Assembly (NCBI RefSeq): GCF_011397635.1
Contig: NC_064760.1
Location: 26,758,856 to 26,822,855, forward strand
DNA: 64,000 nucleotides
Reading direction: 5' to 3'
Source: Epinephelus fuscoguttatus
Taxonomy: Eukaryota > Chordata > Actinopteri > Perciformes > Serranidae
Under the pieces are notes generated by a model. The model was not told the DNA's origin. It did not search any database and was given only the letters and a program-made list of their open reading frames with translations. The position numbers were made by a program, and so were the translations under genes. Position 1 is the stretch's first letter. Each line of letters opens with the position of its first letter. Positions 25,250 to 34,999 of this stretch are shown piece by piece.

Positions 25250-25750
25250 GCCACCTAAAAGAGGCCCACCTAAAAAATATCAATATCAGTTTGAGTATAG
25301 GTTATATTACGAATTTTTTCACTGCTTTATCGAGCTGCCTGAGAGCGATATCCGACAGGGACCTGAAGCCGTTCTATTGCTCTCTTCACAGTCAGACTTC
25401 ATTAAACAATGATTTAATATTGCTGAACACAAGAGCTGCTGCTCTACCACTGCCTCTAACGATTTGTTTGTGTTATTGTGTGACTTTGGCATTTAAAAGG
25501 GTCAATTCAGATTCACCATAATCACACAACAATGCAAGCTAACTAACTGTTCAAGGCAGTGGCAGACCAGAAGGTCCTGTGTTCAGCAAGCCAAATGACC
25601 GTTTGTCAATGACGTCTGGTGGCTGTGAAGAGAGCATAGATGGGGAACTGAAGCCGAAGGAACAGGCTGTCTGACGGAAAGACAAAGCACAAATATAGTT
25701 TACACTTGAACTGTTGTAGATTTTTTTTAAGTGGGACTTTTTTAGGTGGC
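25250..25750. mobile_element. MITE with GCCACCTAAAA inverted ends
   Basis: The left end reads GCCACCTAAAAGAGGCCCAC and the right end reads ACTTTTTTAGGTGGC, inverted copies of about 30 bp. The interior of about 440 bp has no transposase frame. It was inserted between the tail and membrane exon relics of pseudogene C. Confidence 0.7.
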
Positions 25751-26070
25751 AAAAGAAAAAGAAAAGTTTTGCTGCTGCATCCTATTTATGGCAGTAAATT
25801 GCTTCTGTGTCGACACTCCTGCTGCTTCTCCAAACTGGGAGCATGCCAACTGATATTTACTGATCATACACTGACTATGGATAAGCAACCCATACAACTA
25901 TACTAAGAATATTACACAGGTATGAAAAACTGCATTACATTTATTGATAAAATCATTAATGTTAAGTGATGACTGTTTATTTCTTTCTACAATGTCTGCC
26001 CAGTAGTACAGTTTTCTTAATGTTAGTGAAAGTTTGTAGTTATGGCAGATAAACTGTAATTAGCCTGTGG

Positions 26071-26819
26071 TTAACCCTTTGGGGTCAAGGGTATAATTGG
26101 CTGTTTTTCCAATACTTTTGATTTTACCTTTAAATTTCACCTTAAAAACGGTTTACCTTGCCTCGTTTGGTGTCATTTTTTACAGCACAACCTCAACTGT
26201 GTGACTTTACAGTGTGTCATTTTTTTGCTTGCAAGCACTCTCTGCTTGTGAGCATTGCTTGTTTTTACCGTTTCTTTCTGCACCAAACATGACGACAACA
26301 TTCAGGAGTGAGTCTGGTTTTACTTTGCCTATCAACACAATTTAAAACTGGTTTGAAGTTCGCACTTCAGACTCAGCGAGGCTGCGTTTTGCTAGCCTGG
26401 TGAAACCATCCTAATCTCACGAGCTCATATGCTATTTCGCTCCACAGATCAGTCTGGCCATGCAATCATAAAGGCGCATTCTGTCATCGGTTAAAGCTTA
26501 CCGGGCCAATCACAACTGTTTATTACTCAGTGAAAACCCAGTGGCTATCATGGAGGAGCAGGTCAGGGAAGCGACCAAACTGGGAATCACAGCCATGCAA
26601 CTCGGAGTCCACACACCAATTGTGTGAAGGGGCACTTTGAGTGACAGCCGTTGATACCGCCCCCTCGGGAATAGAGGAAATGTACAGTCTGTGTCCAGAC
26701 CCATTCGCGTTTTGCGAATTGGGTCTGGCAACGGCAGGCTAGCATCTTGCTGCAACATCATCTTAAATTGGTCAAGTGATTTGGACACACCGGCGCGTCT
26801 GTCGACTCCAGAGGGTTAA
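26071..26819. mobile_element. TTAA-ended element with nested MITE
   Basis: Begins TTAACCCTTTGGGGTC and ends GACTCCAGAGGGTTAA, imperfect inverted ends that include the TTAA target. It contains the element at 26391-26743, inserted later. No intact transposase frame is visible. Confidence 0.65.
26391..26743. mobile_element. Nested MITE with GCTAGCCTG ends
   Basis: The left end GCTAGCCTGGTGAAACC and the right end GGCAACGGCAGGCTAGC share the short inverted repeat GCTAGCCTG. A 92-codon minus-strand frame overlaps it but spans the element boundary and shows no family signature. Confidence 0.65.
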
Positions 26820-27620
26820 AGTCAGAGAATTAATGCCCTTGATTAATGTTAGGGATAGAGTGACCTTATGGTTAAAGTGGTTAAAAACAACATTTACTAC
26901 TTGAATCTGGGATGAAATTACAAGCTGCTCTTCACCAATTCACATTCACTTGAGAAATGGCTGTACTTCCTGTATCGGTACTGAATGTTGGCACTGGATG
27001 TCAATCATACTCAAAAATCATCCGGTACAAACTGTATTTCTAAAATAGACGAAAGAAGGAAGGCCCACTGACTTTTAATGTGTAAAATTAATCTGGATGG
27101 CACGCGAGTCGGGTATGGAAAATAAAGACGAGGATTATGATTATGGGGAGGAAGAAAACAGCTGCCACCCTGCCGCAGGGCTCAGAATTTTCACTGCACT
27201 AAAAATGAACCTTATCTTGAGGGACTGGGTCAATTAGAACTGGCTCATGGTTTTATTTATATATATGTGTCATAAATATATAGTACAGTTACATTTATAT
27301 TGTATGTTAAAAAACTATTATTGCTTTACACTATTTCTTGCTTCCAGCTTTAACCCATACAAGTGCACAGTTACATTAAGTTGTTAAATTATTTCATAAT
27401 TATGTTTTGACTTAAGTAAGCGTTTAAGCTAAGTGTTTTGGCACATCTTGCCCTTTTGAGGAGAACCGTTACTGAAGAGGGCCAGGACATCTGTGTGACA
27501 CAAATATAATGTATATCAAAATACATTTAGAAAACCATACTTTATACTTTACGCTTTCTGTTTCTCTTCCAGCGTTAAGTCCGTCCCACATGTGCACACA
27601 ATCATCAACAGCTTTTAACA

Positions 27621-27660
27621 TCTATCTATCTATCTATCTCTCTATCTATCTATCTATCTA
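27621..27660. repeat. (TCTA)n microsatellite
   Basis: About ten TCTA units with one TCTC variant, inside the pseudogene C region between Fn3 and membrane relics. Confidence 0.92.
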
Positions 27661-29754
27661 ATACAAAATAAACTGTTATTTCTTTTACACTGAAACAGGC
27701 TTCAGGAACATGACACAGAGGTTTCATTTACGGTCTGAGAATACATCAAACCTGTTTTTTCAACAAGAGTAAAATTATCTTTATAAGTGTTGTACTAATT
27801 AAAAATGCATATGATTAATTTTGGAAATAACAGAGCTGTGACAACTCCAATGCTGAATTCTTCGGGGTAACCCTCTACAGTTTAAAATTTGGGTGTCATC
27901 AACACTTCTGTAACAAGCTAATACAGCCAATTACTTCGAAACAGAAAAAAAAACAAAAACATAAATATTAACTGAGCACTGTGAATAAAACAACTTACAC
28001 AAGGCATTTAGACACGCAGGGGAGAAAATATTTTAAAAGCTTGCTTCTTTTATATTTTGACTGAATGTGAGAAAAAAAAACAATTTGCAAATAGGATAAA
28101 AAAACAAGAGCAAAATCACCCGGAGATATAGAAAACACAGAATTCATCTGATCTTGTCATTGCCATTTTTATTACATCTAACAAAATTTTTTTTTTTTTT
28201 TTAAATATTTCAAACAAATGTACGAGTCACTAATTTAGCATTGTAAATTGAAAACAATGTTACCCGATGACATCACAATATATTCAAGTCTTAATGCTGT
28301 GATTTCAAAGACAGGGAGACTTGAGTATCAGTAATTCTCTCTGTGTAAATGTTCCCTTTTTAAGAGTTTCATCAGGTCAAAAGAGGTTAAAATCTCCATA
28401 TAAAAAAACATTAAGCGCCTGAAGTGACAGATGTGGTGTGTTGTCCCCAGACTGTGGCAGCAGCTCGTCCAATAACTCCTAGCCTATCCTGTATGTGCAC
28501 GCTGCAGACAGCAGAAGGCTTCAGGTTGCTCAGAACGACGCTCTCTATTTCACCTTTTACCTTTTAAACTGTCCGTCTGCAGAGTCATACCCTCTGTAGC
28601 CGATGCTCTAACTCTGCAGGGCCGTTTCTGAGCTCAGCCCTCAGAGGCTGCCCGGTAAAAGGGAAAGAAAATGTCATATTTTTTAAAATATTAAAAGAAA
28701 AAACATTTTCAAAAAGTTGAGTGTGTCTGCAGCTAACATTTCAAAGTTAGGACTTTACCCTCCGAGTGACCCCAAGCTGCGTATCCAAGGGAGGACCCTG
28801 GAACAAAAATTTTGAGGAGTCAATCATAAAAAATTAATAAAATCCAGCTGTTCTTCATAGATAAATATTGTATTAGATGTGCTTCTTTTGTTGCAACTCT
28901 AAGAACAGTGCTGGCTTTACTTCTGCCAACACTGTTAAAGGCAAACATAAAGGTTCTAGGTCTCTGCTGGGTGCCAATCCACAAAGCCACCGAGTCGTTT
29001 CACGATTTGAGACAGGAAATGATAGATGGGTGCACTAAGATCCACGCTGCATTTTCTCTCAGTACAGGGGATGGGTATTTATACATTGTGGAACACATAG
29101 CTAGCTGTCCAAACTCTGTGCAGATTCTGTTGGTTACCCCGTCTGTGCTTGAGATAAATCGTGAAGCATGTAATCGGACTGCCACCATCACACACAGGAC
29201 TCCTACAAACAGTGATGTCACTTCCTCCACCTCTCATTTCCACTATCAAGGGGCAAGGAGGTGCTAAAAACAACTCTCTTTATACACCACTCCTACCATC
29301 ACAAATGGTGCCTGTTACGTTACCCAGCACAGAACTTCCTTTTTGATCACTTGGTCCAACTACTACAATCTAAGAATACAAGTAAGTGAGTATTGTGATT
29401 TTCCCCTATCATTAACTTCAGTTAAATGTGATTTAATATAATTTACACAACATTACAGCTGTTAAGTGTAGTTGTACAGATCCAAGGAGATTTATATTGA
29501 GGTAGAGGTCATTACATTTATTTAATTTTGCTCATAGAGGGTAACATAATGAACTCTAAGACGCAAAAAAAAGTAGATGCCTGTAAAGGGGAAAGTTGCA
29601 TAAAGTGACAACAATTTAAAAAACGACACAAAAACAACACACCCAAAATATAAAGTTGCCATAAACACAGTCACACTTTCATTTGACTTAATTTGCCACA
29701 ACAAGAATTCAAAGAAAATGAATGGGTTTGAATGACTCCTCACATAATATTAAT

Positions 29755-29806
29755 AGGCAAGTTGGCAAGGCAAGTTTATTTGTATAGCACAGTTCAACAC
29801 AAGGTA
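29755..29806. repeat. Short retroposon-like fragment
   Basis: GGCAAGTTTATTTGTATAGC followed by ACAGTTCAACACAAGG resembles a very common teleost retroposon 3' segment. Only about 50 bp is preserved. Confidence 0.45.
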
Positions 29807-30060
29807 ATTTAATACTAATACTAATTAAAAAAAAACTTATTACAAGGAGGTATAACAGAAAGAGAAAGACTAAATGTCTGTCACCTCACTGAGAGAATTG
29901 AAAAACAATTTTACTGTGAAACTGAGCTGTCAATCACTTTCATCATAAAACAGATACAAAGGTGGCCGAAATGTTTTTCATGTGGACCTGAAAGTTAAGA
30001 GTGAGGTGGATTTAGCATTTTCATAAAACAAAACACAAACTGTCTGTCCATAATGTCTTT

Positions 30061-30066
30061 TTTATT
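30061..30066 (-). promoter_or_regulatory. Candidate polyadenylation signal of gene A
   Basis: TTTATT on plus, AATAAA on minus, about 500 bases after the gene A stop codon. It lies near the outer limit of the duplicated 3' flank. The context is AT-rich, so certainty is limited. Confidence 0.4.
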
Positions 30067-30189
30067 TTACAAAGTTATTCAACCATTTTTAAATCTACAA
30101 TTCACACATTAAATCCAACCATTATAGTAAAAAAAAAAATAAAATAAACATTTGATTGATTCACAGTAAATGTACAGTGCATTCACAGT

Positions 30190-30645
30190 AGAATCTTCTT
30201 TAACATTTTGATAATGACGCACTGAGTCCAATAGGTGGCATTGTGTCCACAAGTATGAACCATCCACAAGCTTTTCAGAGCTGCGACATCAACTTTGCCA
30301 TGAAAAACAGACAGAAAAATAGAAGCAAATTAATTAATCTGCAGGATATTTTTGCATCTGCTCAGACGCACATGACACACATTTGCCTTTTTCGGAGCTA
30401 TCTGAGAATAGTGGGACCCTGTAAGCTGCTTTACTGGGTTCAAAAGGTTTCTCAATAAAGCTGAGGAGGTGGATAGAGTCAGCACACGGCAAGACACATT
30501 CAGCTAGCAGTGCTTTCTTCACTCATATGTCCTCATTATGTTGACCAGCACTCCATCATAGGGGCAATTCATAACACTTCGTAAATGTTCTCAGCAGTTG
30601 AGGCGTTGAGATGTTGAAGTGTCGTCTTGGGCAGAAATCTTCTCC
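30190..30645. repeat. Segmental duplication, copy 2 (gene A tail exon and 3' flank)
   Basis: Partner of 24600-24985. This copy contains the intact gene A terminal exon. The duplication continues on the other side of the tail exon, where 30690-30960 pairs with about 27065-27310 around the membrane exon. Confidence 0.85.
30569..30645 (-). CDS. Gene A exon 6: cytoplasmic tail
   Basis: The acceptor CCAACCAG is preceded by a T-run. The exon encodes a basic start (RRRFLPK), TTLQHLNASTAENIYEVL and a TGA stop. The tyrosine four residues from the end is the only one in the tail. The corresponding relic at 24930-24985 keeps ENIYD. Confidence 0.85.
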
Positions 30646-33600
30646 CTGGTTGGAAAAAAAACGCACACAAATGATATTTTTGTCTCAACAGGAACCCACT
30701 TTTAATGTGTAAAATTAATCTGAATGGCACATGAGTCACAAACTATAATCCATTCCTCACTTACGGTAAACAAAGACGAGGATTATGATTACTCCCAAGA
30801 AGAAAATAATTGCAGCCCTGCTGATGTTTTCCACTTGCAGGAAGGCTTTGAATTTTTCCTGCAATGAAAATGAACCTTATCATGAAGGACTGGGTCAACT
30901 ATAATTGGCACATACTTTAAAATATGCACCATAAATATGCAGATTAATAAAAATATCTTTCATATTAAAAACTATGATATAGCTTTCTAACTTCCCGCCT
31001 TAACCACAACACATAAAGCTGGATTCTTTGTCAATAAAAACAAACTGTAAGGCCACACACATGACGTTTCTAATCATGATTCCAGTCCTGAAGAGGGCCA
31101 GATGTGCCGGCACATTATTTATTTTTGATAACCAAACAGTGTTGGGGAAGCAACTTTGAAAGACACCAATTACTTCACACAGGAAGAAGATGAACTACAG
31201 CAAAGCTGCCCCCGGGGGTCAAAATGATCTGTATGACAAATGCACACGTGATACGAAGTTATAGCAAAATATAATACAAAAAAACCCACATACCAGCAAC
31301 AAATGCCACTCAACTGAGTTTATTGCTTAAGGCCCCAGTTATTCACAGGTTATAAGGCAAAAAAATCAAATATCCCACTATTGATGGGAAAATGCAAGAA
31401 TGTCAGCTTTGGATTTGTATACAATGTCCATCAGTCTGACACCTGCTTTGAGAACCTATAAGATGGGGGTATTACACCGAGCAGGATTACTCAGTTAGCA
31501 GGTAACTTCTAAAATAGCATGCAGCAACTTCTCTGAATTTTGTTAATAAACAGCAATAATAAATACTTCTAACTAATTGACACCTGTCATATTTGAGTTT
31601 AGTTTTACAATTCATGATGAGTTCATTGCCTAGCTTTGCCTTCATAGCAGTCAGGATCAAAGAAAAGGGGGGTCAAAAGGGATTCACATACACTTATACT
31701 CATACATGCATACATACACATACGATATATGAAATATATACGTATATATATAAATCATATCAATGTTATTCTCTAATATATGTCTCTTGTTTGAGATTGT
31801 GTTGACATGTGTGGACTATAATGTTTATGTTTTCAAAACTGTTGATTTGTATGGACTACAATGTTAAATGTATGTTTTCAGAAGTGTAGATTTGTGTCGT
31901 CCATAATGTTTATGTTTTCGAAAGTGTTGATTTGTGTCGTCCATAATGTTTATGTTTTCGAAAGTGCTGATTTCTGTAGACCATAATGTTTGTTTTCAAA
32001 AGTGTTGATTTGTGTGCACTGTAATGTTTAATGTATGTTTTCGAAAGTGCTGATTTGTGTGGACCATGATGTTTCATGTATGTTTTCAAAAGTGTGTTGT
32101 GTGGACTATAATGTTTTGTGTTTTCAAAACTGTTACTTTGTGTGGACTATACTGATTAATGTTCGTGTTAGATAGTGTTGATTCGTGTGGACTACAATGT
32201 TAAATATATGTTTTCAAAAGTGTGTTGTTACTCCATACAACGTCTTTTGTTTGCTATTTGTGTTGACCATCATGTTTAATGTGTTTTCAAAAGTGTTACT
32301 TTGTGTGTACTGTAATATTTAATATATGTTCTCAAAAGTGTTTTGTGTGGACTATAATGTTTAATGTACGTTTTAGAAAGTGTTTATTTGTGTAGACTCC
32401 TTTTTTCCCTTTTATGGCCCCAATTTTGTAGTTATCTATACTAAATCGCAAAGAAAAAAAAAATAATTGAACTGTACTTGAATCATTATGCAAAATATGA
32501 ATGCCATTGAACTACCGGCAGGCTTGTTCAGAGTGTGGTTAAACTACTGGCTTAATTAAGCAATATCACACTCGAGCTTGTGATGTTGTACTGTGATATC
32601 GTCACGGCTGTGATTCAGTCGATATCACAATACAACATCACAAGCTTGAGTGTGATATTGCATTTAACAGTTCAACAGTTAAATAAGCAAGTCTGATTAA
32701 GAAATGTTGAAAAATGAGGACAAAATAGATAATTTAAGCATTTTATTTGTCTTCCGCCAACAAAAACAGTTCCCTCAGGACTCCGCTGTCACTGTTGCTA
32801 TGTAACGCAGACATGGTGCGCCAGGCACTTACTCTTTATACACATTTATCTGCACATTTCCATTAATTGTGCAGCCGGTGAAATAAGTCTCTGGTGACTG
32901 CATGGTGGACTGTGGCTTCACAGGCACAGCCGACTCTGCCTTCTGATCTGAAAGTATGTTGCTTTTCTCTAAGTCATTGAGCTCCGCTGATGAAACACTG
33001 ACAAACCTGGATGTGTGCTCAGATGGATTCAGCTTCTCCTCTCCCTCATCTTCCTCTGATGACCATTCATAGTTCAATTCAAAACTTATTTTAGGAAATA
33101 AATCCATATTTTTGGTTGTTTGACAGTGGATGAATTAATTAGCCTACAACGCAACTGCTGACCTAACTGACGCTAACCGTCAGTTTTGATTTGATTGTTG
33201 ATTGCAATCAGCTGTGAGGCGGAGTGATACATACACAGTGAAATAACCGTCATGTTGTACTCCAATATCATCACGGTTTTACTGTCTCACGACCAATCAG
33301 ATTGCAGGGCCGGAACTAACTGTTGTATAATTACATGTATTTCACTGCTCCCCAACACTGCTGTAGGAGCCATGTTGTGTTTATTTATTTATTCTGTACC
33401 TCCAAAATACAGGGGGCAGTATTTCCTTTGTTTACTGACCCTACCCGGATGTTGGCGGGGGGTCAGGCAGGTTACTTGAGGTTACTCAGTGTTGCACAGG
33501 TGTGGCTGATTAGATGGGAGAAGCAAACAGTTTTCGACTGTGCTTGTGCTTGAGCGTTTTTCTGTTCATAATTTATGTGGACAAGTATTAAGTATGTGGC

Positions 33601-34979
33601 TTCTGCAAGAAATTAAATGAACATTATTATTTCAAACGCAAAGGAAGTTTTTGTTGGTTTATTGCCTTGCCCGAGTACGCGTCAAAACAAAATCAATCAG
33701 CATCCAGTAGTGGCTACAGGACCAGTCACTACAACTGCATTAGAGTTATGGGTGTGCGGCTGTTCTTATTTAAAGTCCATTTGCAAGCAAACACCTCCTT
33801 ATGTTATCTGTACATGTTTCGTTAGTTCTTCATTATTTCTTCTAAAGCACCTCAGGCACAAAAGTCTTCTGTGTTGCGAAAATGTATCATTATCTGGATA
33901 TATTTTGTACTGTGAATATGTTATGCATCGGAATCAGACACTTTATTGATCCCTGGGGGAAAGTTGTATTTAACAAAGTGAAAATAAACAATACATTTCC
34001 TCATTTTTGAAAGAAAAAAAGTGCCGTACCTCAGTTGATGTATGTACATTATTTGGAGCAGATGTTGTCAATGTGTCTGTAAGGAGTTGAAAGCATCAGT
34101 TACTACCATGAATAAAATAAAGTTTATGCTTAAATTTAAATACGGTGAACTAAGTTGTGTTTAATCACTGAATACAAAACCTTGCCAATAAAACAACTGC
34201 TTAAGGACATTTAGATTTGCAAAAAATATATAATTTTGATCAACATCCCCTCTTTTTAACATCATTCAGTTATTACTGTAACAGGTGATTTTACTCACCC
34301 TGTCTTCTATCAGTAGTCAGTGTCCAGTCCTGGGTAACAAGTTGTTCCACAGGAGCTGGCAGACATGAAATACCATAAGGCTCGATAATAGAGTTCATAA
34401 TTAACCTGGAGAATTTTCAAGAGCATTACCTTCCTCCAAGACAAGTTCTGTGTTGATCTTTTTATCATTGAGCCATCCTGGGATCTCGATCCTGCAGCCG
34501 TACACACCGGCATCACTCCACTGAGCATCCAGGATGGTCAGTGACACATCTCCATCTGCCACCCTGCCCAGCAGCTGATATCTGGGGGACTCCCTGAAAA
34601 CCACAACCCCATCCCCTGAGGAGAGGATAGTGTTGGAGCATTTGGACATGGGCACCATCCCTCGTCCCCAACAGAAATCCAGGACGCTGTGAGTTTGGGT
34701 GTCGTAACTACAGGGCAAAGTGACATTGTGCCCAAAGAAGCCAATGACTTTGAGGGTGCTGGCTGACACTGTGGAGGACAGCAAGTGATCACACTAGATG
34801 ACATGACTGCAGTTGTAATTAATAAATGTGAAGCCCTCGAATGCATTTACACTGGCAGGCACACACATCACCACTCTTACACCCACAAGTACACTACAAA
34901 TGCAAGAAAACAAAACAGCGCAGAATATCGACTCACCTTGGGTCAAGATGGAGAGGAAAAAATAACAAAGACCACGCAT
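30569..34979 (-). CDS. Gene A: TIM (HAVCR/TIMD4)-like receptor
   Basis: Predicted type I membrane protein of 218 residues in six exons: 34937-34979, 34430-34768, 34299-34355, 34030-34076, 30765-30858, 30569-30645. Introns are GT-AG and lengths sum to 657. Order: signal peptide MRGLCYFFLSILTQ (1-14); IgV (15-127) with CWGRG, SKC, DVSLTI, AGVYGC and GWLND; short Thr-rich stalk (128-162); helix about 177-193 (AAIIFFLGVIIILVFVY); basic tail (194-218) ending ENIYEVL with Tyr215. This is the TIM layout. Mammalian TIM tails also carry a tyrosine in an NIY-type context. Expected role: cell-surface phosphatidylserine recognition by immune cells (family inference). The FG loop has WLND instead of WFND, keeping the Asn-Asp pair. 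An NVT sequon lies in strand B. Intron 4 (3.2 kb) holds a minisatellite, a hairpin and a 92-codon frame. Confidence 0.87.
30765..30858 (-). CDS. Gene A exon 5: transmembrane helix
   Basis: The acceptor TTTTCATTGCAG and donor GTAAGTGAGG bound 94 bases, phase 0 to phase 1. It encodes EKFKAFLQVENISR and then 17 hydrophobic residues. A degraded copy lies at 27118-27193. Confidence 0.87.
31788..32400. repeat. Imperfect minisatellite in gene A intron 4
   Basis: About a dozen diverged units of roughly 40-55 bp, each with the pattern TGTGGACTATAATGTTTA, ATGTTTTCAAAAGTG and TTGATTTG. Units differ by substitutions and small indels, so the array is old. It codes for nothing obvious. Confidence 0.85.
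32560..32661. repeat. Near-perfect hairpin, 42-bp arms
   Basis: The left arm 32560-32601 and right arm 32620-32661 are inverted copies matching at about 40 of 42 positions, around an 18-base loop (TCACGGCTGTGATTCAGT). A partly related sequence (ATGTTGTACTCCAATATCAT) lies at about 33252, suggesting the two bound one mobile element that contains the frame at 32829-33107. Confidence 0.9.
32829..33107 (-). CDS. Unrecognised acidic 92-residue frame, probably element-derived
   Basis: It starts MDLFPKISFELNYEWSSEED and contains an acidic run (SSEEDEGEEK), RFVSVSSAELNDLE, and ends FTGCTINGNVQINVYKE. The composition is protein-like, without low-complexity or repeat artefacts, and it lies on the same strand as gene A inside its intron 4. 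The codons for the last residues contain a strong donor (AAAGA/GTAAGTG), so the frame could be a first coding exon. The RF-SVS-EL-L pattern recalls fish tyrosine-recombinase (Crypton-like) elements, but that is memory-based. The nearby hairpin supports a mobile origin. Function unknown. Confidence 0.4.
   Translation of the reverse strand: MDLFPKISFELNYEWSSEEDEGEEKLNPSEHTSRFVSVSSAELNDLEKSNILSDQKAESAVPVKPQSTMQSPETYFTGCTINGNVQINVYKE
33928..33968. repeat. Short retroposon-like fragment (TTTATTGATCCC type)
   Basis: CACTTTATTGATCCCTGGGG followed by GAAAGTTG resembles the 3' end of a widespread fish LINE. About 40 bp, in gene A intron 4 close to exon 4. Confidence 0.4.
34030..34355 (-). CDS. Gene A exons 3-4: stalk
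   Basis: Exon 3 (34299-34355, phase 1-1) encodes PVEQLVTQDWTLTTDRRQ and exon 4 (34030-34076, phase 1-0) encodes DTLTTSAPNNVHTSTE. Together they form a spacer of about 35 residues, rich in Thr and Ser towards its end. It is much shorter than mammalian TIM mucin stalks. Confidence 0.78.
34430..34768 (-). CDS. Gene A exon 2: TIM-type IgV domain
   Basis: A 339-base exon, phase 1-1. Strand B is VTLPCSY, followed by DFCWGRGMVP, the loop Cys SKC, DVSLTI, SDAGVYGC and IPGWLND. It has the four Cys also seen in gene B and lacks the same two TIM Cys. Asn-Asp of the FG loop is kept. Confidence 0.92.
34937..34979 (-). CDS. Gene A exon 1: signal peptide
   Basis: ATG followed by RGLCYFFLSILTQ, a short hydrophobic leader, ending in phase 1 at a GTGAGT donor. 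Cleavage is likely early in exon 2 (VSA/ST). Confidence 0.8.
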
Positions 34980-34999
34980 GTGTGTAGGCTATTGTATAA

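Larger units (their letters stand above)
24600..29263 (-). pseudogene. Pseudogene C: broken TIM/Fn3 receptor relic
   Basis: Relic exons lie in the order expected on the minus strand. The Fn3-1 first half (29138-29263) keeps frame but has lost the core Trp. The Fn3-1 second half (about 28879-29046) has in-frame stops and no donor. Fn3-2 halves are near 28757-28804 and 28490-28660, a stalk exon near 28424-28480, a membrane exon near 27118-27193 (first codon TGA, donor lost) and a tail near 24930-24985 (in-frame TGA before ENIYD). No IgV exon was found. The Fn3 part matches gene B, whereas the membrane, tail and 3' flank match gene A. About 2 kb of inserted repeats separate the membrane and tail exons. 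Confidence 0.85.

Noticed and set aside
26510..26788. A 92-codon minus-strand frame
   Set aside because: It spans the end of the nested MITE and part of the outer element, and has no family signature.
29000..29273. Intact coding exon from the 76- and 64-codon frames
   Set aside because: They are the pseudogene C Fn3 relic: the core Trp is lost and the partner exon has in-frame stops and no donor.
31788..32400. CRISPR-like array
   Set aside because: Units are diverged, adjacent and without unique spacers, in a vertebrate intron: a minisatellite.
34538..34846. A 102-codon frame overlapping the gene A IgV exon
   Set aside because: A shadow in another frame of a clearly coding exon.
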